From Rosettibacter sp964572725 (lineage in GTDB: Bacteria > Bacteroidota > Ignavibacteria > Ignavibacteriales > Melioribacteraceae), in assembly GCA_964572725.1 (NCBI GenBank), contig CAZNFW010000008.1:16220-80219 (forward strand): 64,000 bases of DNA, in the 5' to 3' direction. The position numbers and the translations under genes are program-made. Numbering within the stretch: the stretch's first letter is position 1; the number at the start of each line of letters is the position of its first letter. The notes under the pieces are model-generated. The model searched no databases and was not told where the DNA came from. It worked only from the letters and a program-made list of their open reading frames with translations. Of the stretch, positions 8,895 to 15,076 are shown in pieces.

Positions 8895-9386
8895 CTAATC
8901 CTTAGGCATTTTTTTAAAAATCGAATGTGTTAATTCTCTTCTAAACATAAATTCAAAGACTGCGAGTTTTGCAATCTGCTGAGGTTGAAGTATTGAAGAA
9001 AGTGATTTGTAATAATTTTCTCTTTCAGAACACACCCTGTTTTCTAAATCTATTAATTTGTTCACCTGTTCTTTATAATAAGCATCGTTTCTTTTTTCTT
9101 CATCAAGATTTTTTTTCAAATCCTGAATTATTTTTTCTCTTTCATCAAAAATTAATTTTATTTTCTTTTGATGTTCATTTCGTCGTGCAAAAAATCTGAT
9201 TGACGTTTCTTCATCCAAATTCAGCAATTCAATCAACTTTGATTTTTCCAGCTGTTCTATTTTCTTTAACATTCTCCTGTCATCAAATCTCTTTTCGAAC
9301 TTTTGTTCTTGTTCCTGAGCATAACTAAATAAAGAANNNNNNNNNNCTACAAAAACTAATATTATTACAAATGTTAATTTTTTCAT
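8895..9386 (-). CDS. Spy/CpxP-like periplasmic protein, interrupted by assembly gap
   Basis: The product is about 163 residues. It has a signal peptide (MKKLTFVIILVFV ... SLFSYAQ) interrupted by ten unknown bases; the reading frame matches on both sides. The mature part is almost wholly charged alpha helix, with two LxxxE/LxxQ-type helices (ELLNLDEETSIRFF and LQPQQIAKLAVFEF). This is the pattern of Spy/CpxP/zinc-resistance-associated periplasmic chaperone-sensors. It is the third gene of the ECF sigma operon, eight bases after the anti-sigma-like gene. In CnrX-, ZraP- and CpxP-type systems such proteins sense envelope or metal stress. That role here is inferred. Confidence 0.65.
   Translation of the reverse strand: MKKLTFVIILVFVXXXXSLFSYAQEQEQKFEKRFDDRRMLKKIEQLEKSKLIELLNLDEETSIRFFARRNEHQKKIKLIFDEREKIIQDLKKNLDEEKRNDAYYKEQVNKLIDLENRVCSERENYYKSLSSILQPQQIAKLAVFEFMFRRELTHSIFKKMPKD
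9337..9346. other. Assembly gap (10 N)
   Basis: Ten unknown bases lie inside the signal-peptide codons of the Spy-like gene. The reading frame is continuous across them, so the length may be right. Confidence 0.99.
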
Positions 9387-9394
9387 TGTATCAC

Positions 9395-9985
9395 CTATTG
9401 AATATTAAATTTACTTAATTGAACATAAATTTCAGATAAATCTTCATCTGGTAACTTATCTATAACCTGTGACTCTTCAAAAATTGCAGGTAAATATTTA
9501 TTAATGTATTCTTTAGGAAGATCTAAATCTTCCAGAAAATTTGCATCATAATTTTCTTCATACTGCACAGGGATTATTTGTTCATCTGTAATTTCATCCA
9601 TATAATTAGAATAATAATTAACCATTTCTTTAGTTATTGACTGCAGATTTTCTTCAAATGTTGGTGAAGAACCTGGATATATAATTAGGATTAATATAAA
9701 AATTATTATGACAGGAATAACATACGATAATTTCTTTATAGTCGAAAATTTCTTCTTTATAGAAATTTTTTCATAAACTCTTGGTAATAGTGATGTAAAA
9801 TATCTTTCCTCAACCTTTACTTTTTCAAATTCCGTGAATTGATTAAGTAAAGAAAGAACGTTCTCATAATCTTTTTTTAATTCATCTGATGATTTTAGTT
9901 TATTCTCAAATTCTGCTTTATCTTTCTCGTTCATCATATCTGACAGGTATTTCAATATCAAATCTTTATTCCTGTTCATTTGCAT
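9395..9985 (-). CDS. Probable anti-sigma factor (membrane)
   Basis: This 196-residue protein overlaps the end of the sigma gene by 20 bases, the usual arrangement of a sigma/anti-sigma pair. The N-terminal 50 residues are helical and polar (ILKYLSDMMNEKDKAEFENKL), like the sigma-binding region of zinc-less anti-sigma factors. One membrane helix spans about residues 86-105, followed by an acidic periplasmic region of about 90 residues. No HxxxCxxC zinc motif is present. A second start six bases downstream (9979) is equally possible. Function is inferred from position and topology. Confidence 0.7.
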   Translation of the reverse strand: MQMNRNKDLILKYLSDMMNEKDKAEFENKLKSSDELKKDYENVLSLLNQFTEFEKVKVEERYFTSLLPRVYEKISIKKKFSTIKKLSYVIPVIIIFILILIIYPGSSPTFEENLQSITKEMVNYYSNYMDEITDEQIIPVQYEENYDANFLEDLDLPKEYINKYLPAIFEESQVIDKLPDEDLSEIYVQLSKFNIQ

Positions 9986-10514
9986 ACTCCAATATTTTTT
10001 TTAATGCATGGAAATAATTTGCTTTCAGTCCGCCAACACTTTTTCCGGTAATCTTTGATATTTCTTCATAAGAAAGTTGTTCAAAATTTCTAAGTATAAA
10101 AACCTGTCTTTGTTTTGGAGGAATCTTTTGTAATATCTTATTTAATTTATCTAATTTTTCTTTATTAATTATATCATCAATTATATCTCTTTTTTCTGCA
10201 AGTTCTTTTTCGTTTGCATTTTCAAATGGAAGAAATCTTTTTATTTGATTTCTTTTTATTTGATTCAAGCTTCTTGTTGTTACTATTCTGTAAATCCAGG
10301 TAAAAAGAGACGACTTGAAATTAAATGTCTTTAACTTCTTATACAATACAATTAAAACTTCCTGTGTTACTTCATCTGCATCTAAATGGTCACCAAGCAT
10401 TTGTCTTGCATGCCAATAAATTTTTTTTTGATACTTTTTAACAATTTCATTAAATGCAGATTCATCACCTGCATTAAATTTTCGAACAAGTTCAAAATCG
10501 TTATCTAAATTCAT
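9966..10514 (-). CDS. ECF-type RNA polymerase sigma factor
   Basis: The 182-residue length, with sigma2 and sigma4 regions only, defines an extracytoplasmic-function sigma factor. Sigma2 carries DADEVTQEVLIVLYKKL and FTWIYRIVTTRSLNQIKR, and sigma4 carries LPPKQR-like (IPPKQRQVFILRNF) and the helix-turn-helix YEEISKITGKSVGGLKA. It would direct RNA polymerase to stress promoters when released by its anti-sigma partner, encoded next. An AAACC-N17-GTC element 25 bases before its start suggests autoregulation. A divergent Spy-like gene has the same element, so both are likely in its regulon. Confidence 0.95.
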   Translation of the reverse strand: MNLDNDFELVRKFNAGDESAFNEIVKKYQKKIYWHARQMLGDHLDADEVTQEVLIVLYKKLKTFNFKSSLFTWIYRIVTTRSLNQIKRNQIKRFLPFENANEKELAEKRDIIDDIINKEKLDKLNKILQKIPPKQRQVFILRNFEQLSYEEISKITGKSVGGLKANYFHALKKILEYANEQE

Positions 10515-10539
10515 TTAGACTCTTTAATTCAAAAGTGTA

Positions 10540-10564
10540 GACAAATATTTTTTCATTGTGGTTT
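10540..10564 (-). promoter_or_regulatory. Candidate ECF-sigma promoter for the sigma operon
   Basis: On the minus strand AAACC (10564-10560) is followed after exactly 17 bases by GTCTAC (GTC at 10542-10540). AAAC(C)/GTC are typical -35 and -10 elements of ECF sigma factors. The start codon is 25 bases further. The same spacing and words occur on the other strand before the divergent Spy-like gene. Confidence 0.65.
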
Positions 10565-10610
10565 AAAAATTAACAGACCAAAAATGTTTCTGCCAGAAGT
10601 GAAATTAATT

Positions 10611-10635
10611 AAACCATCAATAAAAAACTGATGTC
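10611..10635 (+). promoter_or_regulatory. Candidate ECF-sigma promoter for the Spy-like gene
   Basis: AAACC (10611-10615) and GTC (10633-10635) are separated by 17 bases, matching the element before the sigma gene; the shared 5' word is TTAAACCA. This would start RNA close to 10642, downstream of the ATG at 10631, which supports the chosen start codon at 10673. Confidence 0.65.
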
Positions 10636-10672
10636 AAAAAAGCGTCAAATAAAAAAATTAGGAGATTCAACA

Positions 10673-11260
10673 ATGAAAAAAATAACATATCTATCAATCA
10701 CTTTTATGTTATTGTTTGGAATATCAGCATTTGCTCAGCCGGATTTGTTTGCTGATTTAGATAATAACTTTGATAACGAAGCAATAGAAATTGAAGATGA
10801 ATTTATCGATAATCCAATTCAAAACGAACAATTCTTTGAAGAGCAGTTGCCAGGAGTTCAAATTCATAAAAGAATAATGCGAGACAGATTGTTTGATAAA
10901 CTAAATTTATCAGACGAGCAAAAGAAACAGTATAATAGTTTAATGAGCGAACATCAGAAAAAGATGATTGATTTAAGAGCTCAGCTTCAAAAGAACAGAC
11001 TTGATATCAAAGATATAATGCTTCAAAATAAAATTGATGAAAAAAAATTGCTCGACTTAGTTCAGGCAAACAATAAAATTCTCTCTGAGATGAGAATTGC
11101 CTCAATCAACAATTGGCTTGCTATTTATAAAATTCTCAATGACGAACAAAAAGAACTCTGGGCAAAACACTGGGGAAAATTTGCTGGCTATGGTTATGGA
11201 AAACATGTAATTATAAAAAACAAAATTTTTGATAAACAAAAAATGAAAGGCTGCCGCTGA
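10673..11260 (+). CDS. Spy/CpxP-like (LTXXQ) periplasmic protein
   Basis: The ATG at 10673 has a GGAG eight bases upstream and starts a signal peptide (MKKITYLSITFMLLFGISAFAQ), so the earlier in-frame ATG at 10631 is rejected. The mature protein first has an acidic, poorly ordered stretch, then long helices with two LxxEQ motifs (LNLSDEQKKQYN and LNDEQKELWAKHWG), the hallmark of the Spy/CpxP/ZraP family. It ends with a Lys/His-rich tail and Cys. It is transcribed away from the ECF sigma gene and shares its promoter motif. A sigma-controlled periplasmic chaperone or metal binder is the likely role. Confidence 0.72.
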   Translation: MKKITYLSITFMLLFGISAFAQPDLFADLDNNFDNEAIEIEDEFIDNPIQNEQFFEEQLPGVQIHKRIMRDRLFDKLNLSDEQKKQYNSLMSEHQKKMIDLRAQLQKNRLDIKDIMLQNKIDEKKLLDLVQANNKILSEMRIASINNWLAIYKILNDEQKELWAKHWGKFAGYGYGKHVIIKNKIFDKQKMKGCR

Positions 11261-11266
11261 TACCAA

Positions 11267-11291
11267 AGCCCCGCTATTGCGGGGTTTTTTT
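11267..11291 (+). terminator. Rho-independent terminator after the Spy-like gene
   Basis: CCCCGC and GCGGGG pair around a TATT loop and are followed by seven T residues. It lies eight bases after the stop codon of the plus-strand gene and touches the stop of the convergent SDR gene. Confidence 0.93.
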
Positions 11292-12006
11292 ATTCTAAAT
11301 CTCCCTGAATAGGTCTTATTAAAATTTCCTCTGTGACTAAATTTGATTTTATAGAATAAACATAATAAACAAGTTTAGCTATATCTTCTGGAGACATCAT
11401 TCGATGAGATTTTTTTTCCAGTACAGAGCTATTCCATATTGGAGTTTTGGTAGCTCCGGGTATTATATTAATTATTCGAATGTTGTTTTCTCTAATTTCT
11501 TCTCTTAAAGAATTTGTATAAGCTAAAAGCCCTGCTTTTGAAGCTGAATATGCACTGCTTCCTAAAAATATTTTGTGGGTTACAACAGAAAGTATATTTA
11601 TAATTGTTCCGCAATTCATTTCTATCATTTTTGGTAATACTTTTTTGATAGAATAAATTGCTCCAAGCAGATTTACTTCAATAATTCTTTTAATCTCTTC
11701 GAGAGAATCTTCTTTTGCAGATTTAAAAGATGTAACTCCTGCATTATTAATTAAAGCAGCAATAAAAAATTCTTTTGAAAATTTTTTATAAAAACTTTCG
11801 ATTGATTTTAAATCTGAAATATCAAGTTCAACTGGGATTACATTGGATTCTTTTTCACCAAGTTCTTTTTTATAATTTTCAATAAGATTTACTCTTCTTG
11901 AAGTTGCAATTACAGTTTCATCTTTTCTTGCAAATTCAAGTGTTAATTCTTTCCCGATACCAGAACTTGCACCGGTAATCCAGACAGCTTTTTGAAGTTT
12001 ATCCAT
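11290..12006 (-). CDS. SDR oxidoreductase, sepiapterin-reductase-like
   Basis: The 238-residue protein is a classical short-chain dehydrogenase: TGASSGIG (NAD(P)-binding) at about residues 10-17, NNAG near residue 87, and the catalytic YSASK near 157. Its last 40 residues (MMSPEDIAKLV ... EEILIRPIQGD) strongly recall, from memory, the sepiapterin reductase of Chlorobium tepidum, which makes L-threo-tetrahydrobiopterin. The start codon overlaps the folE stop by one base (TAATG), and PTPS precedes folE. With those two neighbours, reduction of 6-pyruvoyl-tetrahydropterin is the best-supported role. A generic SDR remains possible. Confidence 0.75.
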   Translation of the reverse strand: MDKLQKAVWITGASSGIGKELTLEFARKDETVIATSRRVNLIENYKKELGEKESNVIPVELDISDLKSIESFYKKFSKEFFIAALINNAGVTSFKSAKEDSLEEIKRIIEVNLLGAIYSIKKVLPKMIEMNCGTIINILSVVTHKIFLGSSAYSASKAGLLAYTNSLREEIRENNIRIINIIPGATKTPIWNSSVLEKKSHRMMSPEDIAKLVYYVYSIKSNLVTEEILIRPIQGDLE

Positions 12007-12572
12007 TAAATTCTTTTTTGAGCTATTAAGTTTAGAAATTCAGAACGGGTTCTTGTATCATCAGAAAAAATTCCATGCATTGCACTTGTAGTTGTAATTG
12101 AATTTTGTTTTTGAACACCTCTCATCATCATACACATATGATAGGCTTCGATTACAACAGCAACTCCTCGTGGGGCAAGATATTTATCAAGAGTGTCAGC
12201 TATTTCCTGTGTCATACGCTCCTGTACCTGAAGTCGTCGTGCAAAAACATCTACTATTCTGGGCAGTTTACTTAACCCAACTATCTTCCCATTTGGGATG
12301 TATGCAATATGCACCTTACCAAAAAAAGGAAGAAGATGATGCTCACACATACTATAAAAATCAATATCCTTTACAATTACCATTTCATCATATTTCTCTT
12401 CGAATATTGCTCCATTAAGAACATCGTCAATATTTTTTCGATATCCTTGTGTTAAAAATTCATATGCTTTTGCAACTCTATGAGGTGTTTTTAAAAGCCC
12501 CGCACGATTAACATCTTCCCCTATTTCAGTAAGAATTGTTCTAATACTTTCTTCAACTATTTCGTGATTCAA
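12006..12572 (-). CDS. folE: GTP cyclohydrolase I
   Basis: The 188-residue product is a complete FolE. It has the zinc-binding CEHHLLPF at about residues 76-83 and the second cysteine in HMCMMMRGV near 146, with QVQERMTQ in the conserved core. It converts GTP to 7,8-dihydroneopterin triphosphate, the first step of both folate and biopterin synthesis. It is two bases from the PTPS gene and one-base coupled to the SDR gene. No other folate gene is nearby, which favours biopterin over folate for this copy, although it may serve both. Confidence 0.96.
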   Translation of the reverse strand: MNHEIVEESIRTILTEIGEDVNRAGLLKTPHRVAKAYEFLTQGYRKNIDDVLNGAIFEEKYDEMVIVKDIDFYSMCEHHLLPFFGKVHIAYIPNGKIVGLSKLPRIVDVFARRLQVQERMTQEIADTLDKYLAPRGVAVVIEAYHMCMMMRGVQKQNSITTTSAMHGIFSDDTRTRSEFLNLIAQKRI

Positions 12573-12573
12573 T

Positions 12574-12981
12574 TTATTCTCCTCGATATTCTACATAATT
12601 ATTTTCTGTTTCATACAATTTTATAGAATATAATTTCCCATTGGGAATTTTATCAACCAGTTGATTCCAGATTCCAATTAAAATATTTTCTGCAGTTGGA
12701 ATCTTATTTTGTAGAAATTCAACATCCAGATTTAAGTTCTTGTGGTCAAGCTTATTTATAACATTTTCTCTAATAATTTTTTTTAATTTACTTAAATCAA
12801 TTAGATAACCAGTGTCTTTATCAATCTCTCCTGCTACAGTTACTTCAATAGTATAATTATGTCCGTGTCCATTAGGATTACTACACTTCCCATAGATTTT
12901 GAAATTTTCTTCGTCGGATAATTCTGGGTTATAAATTCTATGGGAAGCACTAAAGATTTCTCTGCGGGTTACATAAATCAT
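12574..12981 (-). CDS. 6-pyruvoyl-tetrahydropterin synthase (PTPS/QueD family)
   Basis: The 135-residue protein has the family zinc histidines in SASHR and NGHGHNY, and Cys in GKCSNPNGHGH. The surrounding wording (DHKNLNLDV, PTAEN, LYETENNYVEY) is remarkably like animal PTPS rather than the short QueD of queuosine synthesis. PTPS turns dihydroneopterin triphosphate into 6-pyruvoyl-tetrahydropterin. It sits between bcp (two-base spacing) and folE (one-base spacing), upstream of a sepiapterin-reductase-like gene, so three consecutive enzymes of tetrahydrobiopterin synthesis are together. Without queC, queE or queF nearby, a QueD role is less likely but possible. Confidence 0.88.
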   Translation of the reverse strand: MIYVTRREIFSASHRIYNPELSDEENFKIYGKCSNPNGHGHNYTIEVTVAGEIDKDTGYLIDLSKLKKIIRENVINKLDHKNLNLDVEFLQNKIPTAENILIGIWNQLVDKIPNGKLYSIKLYETENNYVEYRGE

Positions 12982-12983
12982 AT

Positions 12984-13445
12984 TTATTTTGATTTTAGTA
13001 CTTTTAATATTTCTTCTACGTGACCATTAACTTTAACTTTTGGAAAAATATGCATTATAATACCATTTTCATCAATTATAAAAGTAGTTCTTTCTACACC
13101 CATATACTTTTTGCCGTATAAAGATTTTTCTTTCCACACACCATATTTCTGAACTACTTCTTTCTTCTCATCACTCAATAAAATAAAAGGCAAATTGTAT
13201 TTCTCTGCAAATTTTTTGTGTGACTCAACAGAATCCGGACTGATACCTATCACCTGTATTTTTAACTTACTAAAATTAGGGAAATTATCTCTAAAATCAC
13301 ATGCTTCTTTAGTACATCCGCTTGTCATATCTTTAGGATAGAAATAAAGTACCACTTTACTTCCTGAAAAATCTTTTAATGATACTTTTTTACCATTTAC
13401 ATCTGGCAGAGCAAAAACTGGTGCCTTTTTACCAACTGCAACCAT
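12984..13445 (-). CDS. bcp: Thioredoxin-dependent peroxiredoxin (BCP/PrxQ)
   Basis: At 153 residues this is a standard BCP. The peroxidatic cysteine lies in TSGCTKEACDF near residue 46 with the resolving cysteine five residues later, as in atypical two-Cys PrxQ enzymes. The arginine in GVERTTFIIDENG is also typical. It reduces hydrogen peroxide and organic peroxides in the cytoplasm with thioredoxin. It follows another peroxiredoxin by 14 bases and precedes the PTPS gene by two bases. Confidence 0.95.
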   Translation of the reverse strand: MVAVGKKAPVFALPDVNGKKVSLKDFSGSKVVLYFYPKDMTSGCTKEACDFRDNFPNFSKLKIQVIGISPDSVESHKKFAEKYNLPFILLSDEKKEVVQKYGVWKEKSLYGKKYMGVERTTFIIDENGIIMHIFPKVKVNGHVEEILKVLKSK

Positions 13446-13459
13446 ATTACACTCATCTT

Positions 13460-13942
13460 TTATGTTAACTTTTTTAATGTCTCTTTTATTGCATTATAGT
13501 TAGGTTCTTCACCAGCATTCTCAAGGATTTCTGCATATTGAACTATTCCATTTTTATCAACAACAAAAGCAGATCTTTTAGAAACCCCTTTTAAGTTGAA
13601 TTTATCTGGGAGCCATACATCATATAATACACCATATAATTGTGATACTTCCTTATTAAAGTCGCTAAGTAAGGGGAAATTAAATTGATGTTTGTCTACC
13701 CATAATTTTTGAGCAAAAGGTCCATCAACACTTATTGCTAAAACTTGCGCATCAAGATTTTCATAATCTTTCATGCTATCTCTTGTTGAACATAATTCTT
13801 TTTCGCAAACTGAAGTTCCAACAGCCGGGAAAAACAATAATACAACATTTTTCTTACCTCTAAAATTGGATAAAGTGAAAGCCTCATTATTTGCATTCTT
13901 TAAAGTGAAATCAGGTGCTAAATCTCCTACTTTTACTGACAT
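13460..13942 (-). CDS. Peroxiredoxin (AhpE/PrxQ-like)
   Basis: The start is the ATG at 13942, preceded by a perfect GGAGGT four bases away; an ATG at 13954 lies on top of that site. The product (160 residues) is a thioredoxin-fold peroxiredoxin with the catalytic block FFPAVGTSVCEKELCSTRD, giving a peroxidatic Cys near residue 46-48 and another Cys five residues on. It shares the fold with the next gene but is divergent from it, and is more like AhpE/redoxin proteins. It lies between dodecin and bcp in one tight operon, pointing to peroxide defence. Confidence 0.88.
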   Translation of the reverse strand: MSVKVGDLAPDFTLKNANNEAFTLSNFRGKKNVVLLFFPAVGTSVCEKELCSTRDSMKDYENLDAQVLAISVDGPFAQKLWVDKHQFNFPLLSDFNKEVSQLYGVLYDVWLPDKFNLKGVSKRSAFVVDKNGIVQYAEILENAGEEPNYNAIKETLKKLT

Positions 13943-13956
13943 TTTTACCTCCAATT

Positions 13957-14160
13957 TTATTCGTTAATTTTTCTTCCAATTTTTACTTTTACTTGAAATT
14001 CAATTTTGCCTTCTGATGTTATTCTACCACGTTGTTCAATTACTTCGAACCAGGCAACTTTCTTTTCTTTATTTGCTTCTTCAACTACTGATTTAATTGC
14101 ATCACTGATACTTTCTAATGAAATTCCAACTCTTTCAATTAATTCAAAATTTTTTGACAT
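13957..14160 (-). CDS. Dodecin (flavin-binding protein)
   Basis: The 67-residue length and the sequence fit dodecin: IERVGISLESISDAIKSVVEEA forms the helix-containing half and WFEVIEQRGRI the flavin-stacking strand with its Trp. Dodecins are dodecameric shells that store riboflavin, FMN or coenzyme A-related ligands. It is the first gene of the operon with two peroxiredoxins and the pterin genes, and has an AGGAG ribosome site. The operon suggests a flavin/pterin redox theme. Confidence 0.88.
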   Translation of the reverse strand: MSKNFELIERVGISLESISDAIKSVVEEANKEKKVAWFEVIEQRGRITSEGKIEFQVKVKIGRKINE

Positions 14161-14182
14161 TTTAATTCTCCTTTAGTAATAA

Positions 14183-14198
14183 AATTCATTTATGAATT
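14183..14198. promoter_or_regulatory. Palindrome upstream of dodecin, possible operator
   Basis: AATTCAT and ATGAATT form seven-base perfect arms around TT. It lies 23 bases before the dodecin start and could bind a dimeric regulator such as the Fur-family protein encoded divergently. It is not a canonical 7-1-7 Fur or PerR box. Confidence 0.3.
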
Positions 14199-14365
14199 AA
14201 AAATAAGTTTCAAACAAAATAACAGCAACCTCTATTTCTGAGTTCATTTTAGGAAATTATTTTTTAGGATAACAAAAAATCTTAATAAAGAATTAAATAT
14301 TAAAAAATACATTTAAATAAAGACATTAATATTTGCTTTTCAAAAAAATGGTTGATATTTTTATG

Positions 14366-14378
14366 TAGACTTAATCTA
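14366..14378. promoter_or_regulatory. Dyad TAGA-N5-TCTA before fur, possible autoregulatory site
   Basis: TAGACTTAATCTA is a dyad with four-base arms located 13 bases before the fur start codon. Autorepression at such a position is common in Fur-family genes. The match to any known box was not tested. The rest of the 231-base intergenic region between dodecin and fur shows nothing else that I recognise. Confidence 0.3.
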
Positions 14379-14391
14379 AATTATTTGTAAA

Positions 14392-14862
14392 ATGAACTTA
14401 GATTTAAATGCAGCTCACGAAGAATTCAGAAGATACTTAAAAAAAGAGAACCACCGAATTACTCCGGAAAGATTTGAAGTTCTTGATTATGCTCTCGAAT
14501 ACGATGGGCATTTTGGTGCTGACGAACTTTACTTGAAAATGAAGAATAATAACTCGAATATTTCGAGAGCAACGGTTTATAATACGCTCGAGTTGCTTGC
14601 AGCTTGCGATTTGCTTGCAAAAAGAAATTTCGGTGAGAATAAAACAAGATATGAAGCAAAATATGGGAAAAAAAGTCACGACCATCTAATATGCACAAAT
14701 TGCGGCGCAATTAAAGAATTTTCCGAACCTACTATTGAAAAAATTGTAAAAGAAATTTCAGAAAAACTTGGTTTTGAACCTTCAGGACATTCATTTTATA
14801 TATTTGGCAAATGCAACAATTCAAACTGCAAATTAAGGAAAGATGACAAAAATGACACTTGA
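14392..14862 (+). CDS. fur: Fur-family transcriptional regulator
   Basis: The 156-residue protein has a winged-helix DNA-binding half (RITPERFEVLDYAL ... SRATVYNTLELL) and the metal-binding half with HDHLICTNCGAIKEF and a C-terminal C-x4-C pair (CNNSNC), giving the structural zinc site. It senses iron or, as a PerR, peroxide. Its end overlaps feoA by 20 bases, which favours control of iron uptake. Divergent peroxiredoxin genes leave a PerR role open. I cannot separate the two from sequence alone. Confidence 0.93.
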   Translation: MNLDLNAAHEEFRRYLKKENHRITPERFEVLDYALEYDGHFGADELYLKMKNNNSNISRATVYNTLELLAACDLLAKRNFGENKTRYEAKYGKKSHDHLICTNCGAIKEFSEPTIEKIVKEISEKLGFEPSGHSFYIFGKCNNSNCKLRKDDKNDT

Positions 14863-15070
14863 TAAAGCAAAAAAAGGAAGTAAAGTAACTATACTAAATT
14901 TGCCTTCTGGTCAATACAAAGTACAATTTCTTCGTCTCGGAATTACCGAGGGTGATTCTGTTTTGTGTTCTGAACGATTACCGGGAGGTACAATCGTTAT
15001 TCAAAAAAATAGACAGGAAATTGCCATCGGCAGTGATTTAGCAAAAAAAATTAAAATAATTCTTCAGTAA
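14843..15070 (+). CDS. feoA: FeoA-like SH3-domain protein
   Basis: The 75-residue product has the FeoA fold signature: LPSGQYKVQFLRLGITEGDSV and LPGGTIVIQ, a small SH3-like beta barrel. FeoA assists FeoB in ferrous iron uptake on the cytoplasmic side. It begins inside the fur coding sequence, with AAGGA just upstream, and a second ATG nine bases later (14852) is possible. It lies six bases before feoB. Confidence 0.92.
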   Translation: MTKMTLDKAKKGSKVTILNLPSGQYKVQFLRLGITEGDSVLCSERLPGGTIVIQKNRQEIAIGSDLAKKIKIILQ

Positions 15071-15076
15071 AAAATT

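Noticed and set aside
12098..12418. Plus-strand open frame of 106 codons opposite folE
   Set aside because: It is antisense to a well-conserved enzyme, has no ribosome site and no recognisable features.
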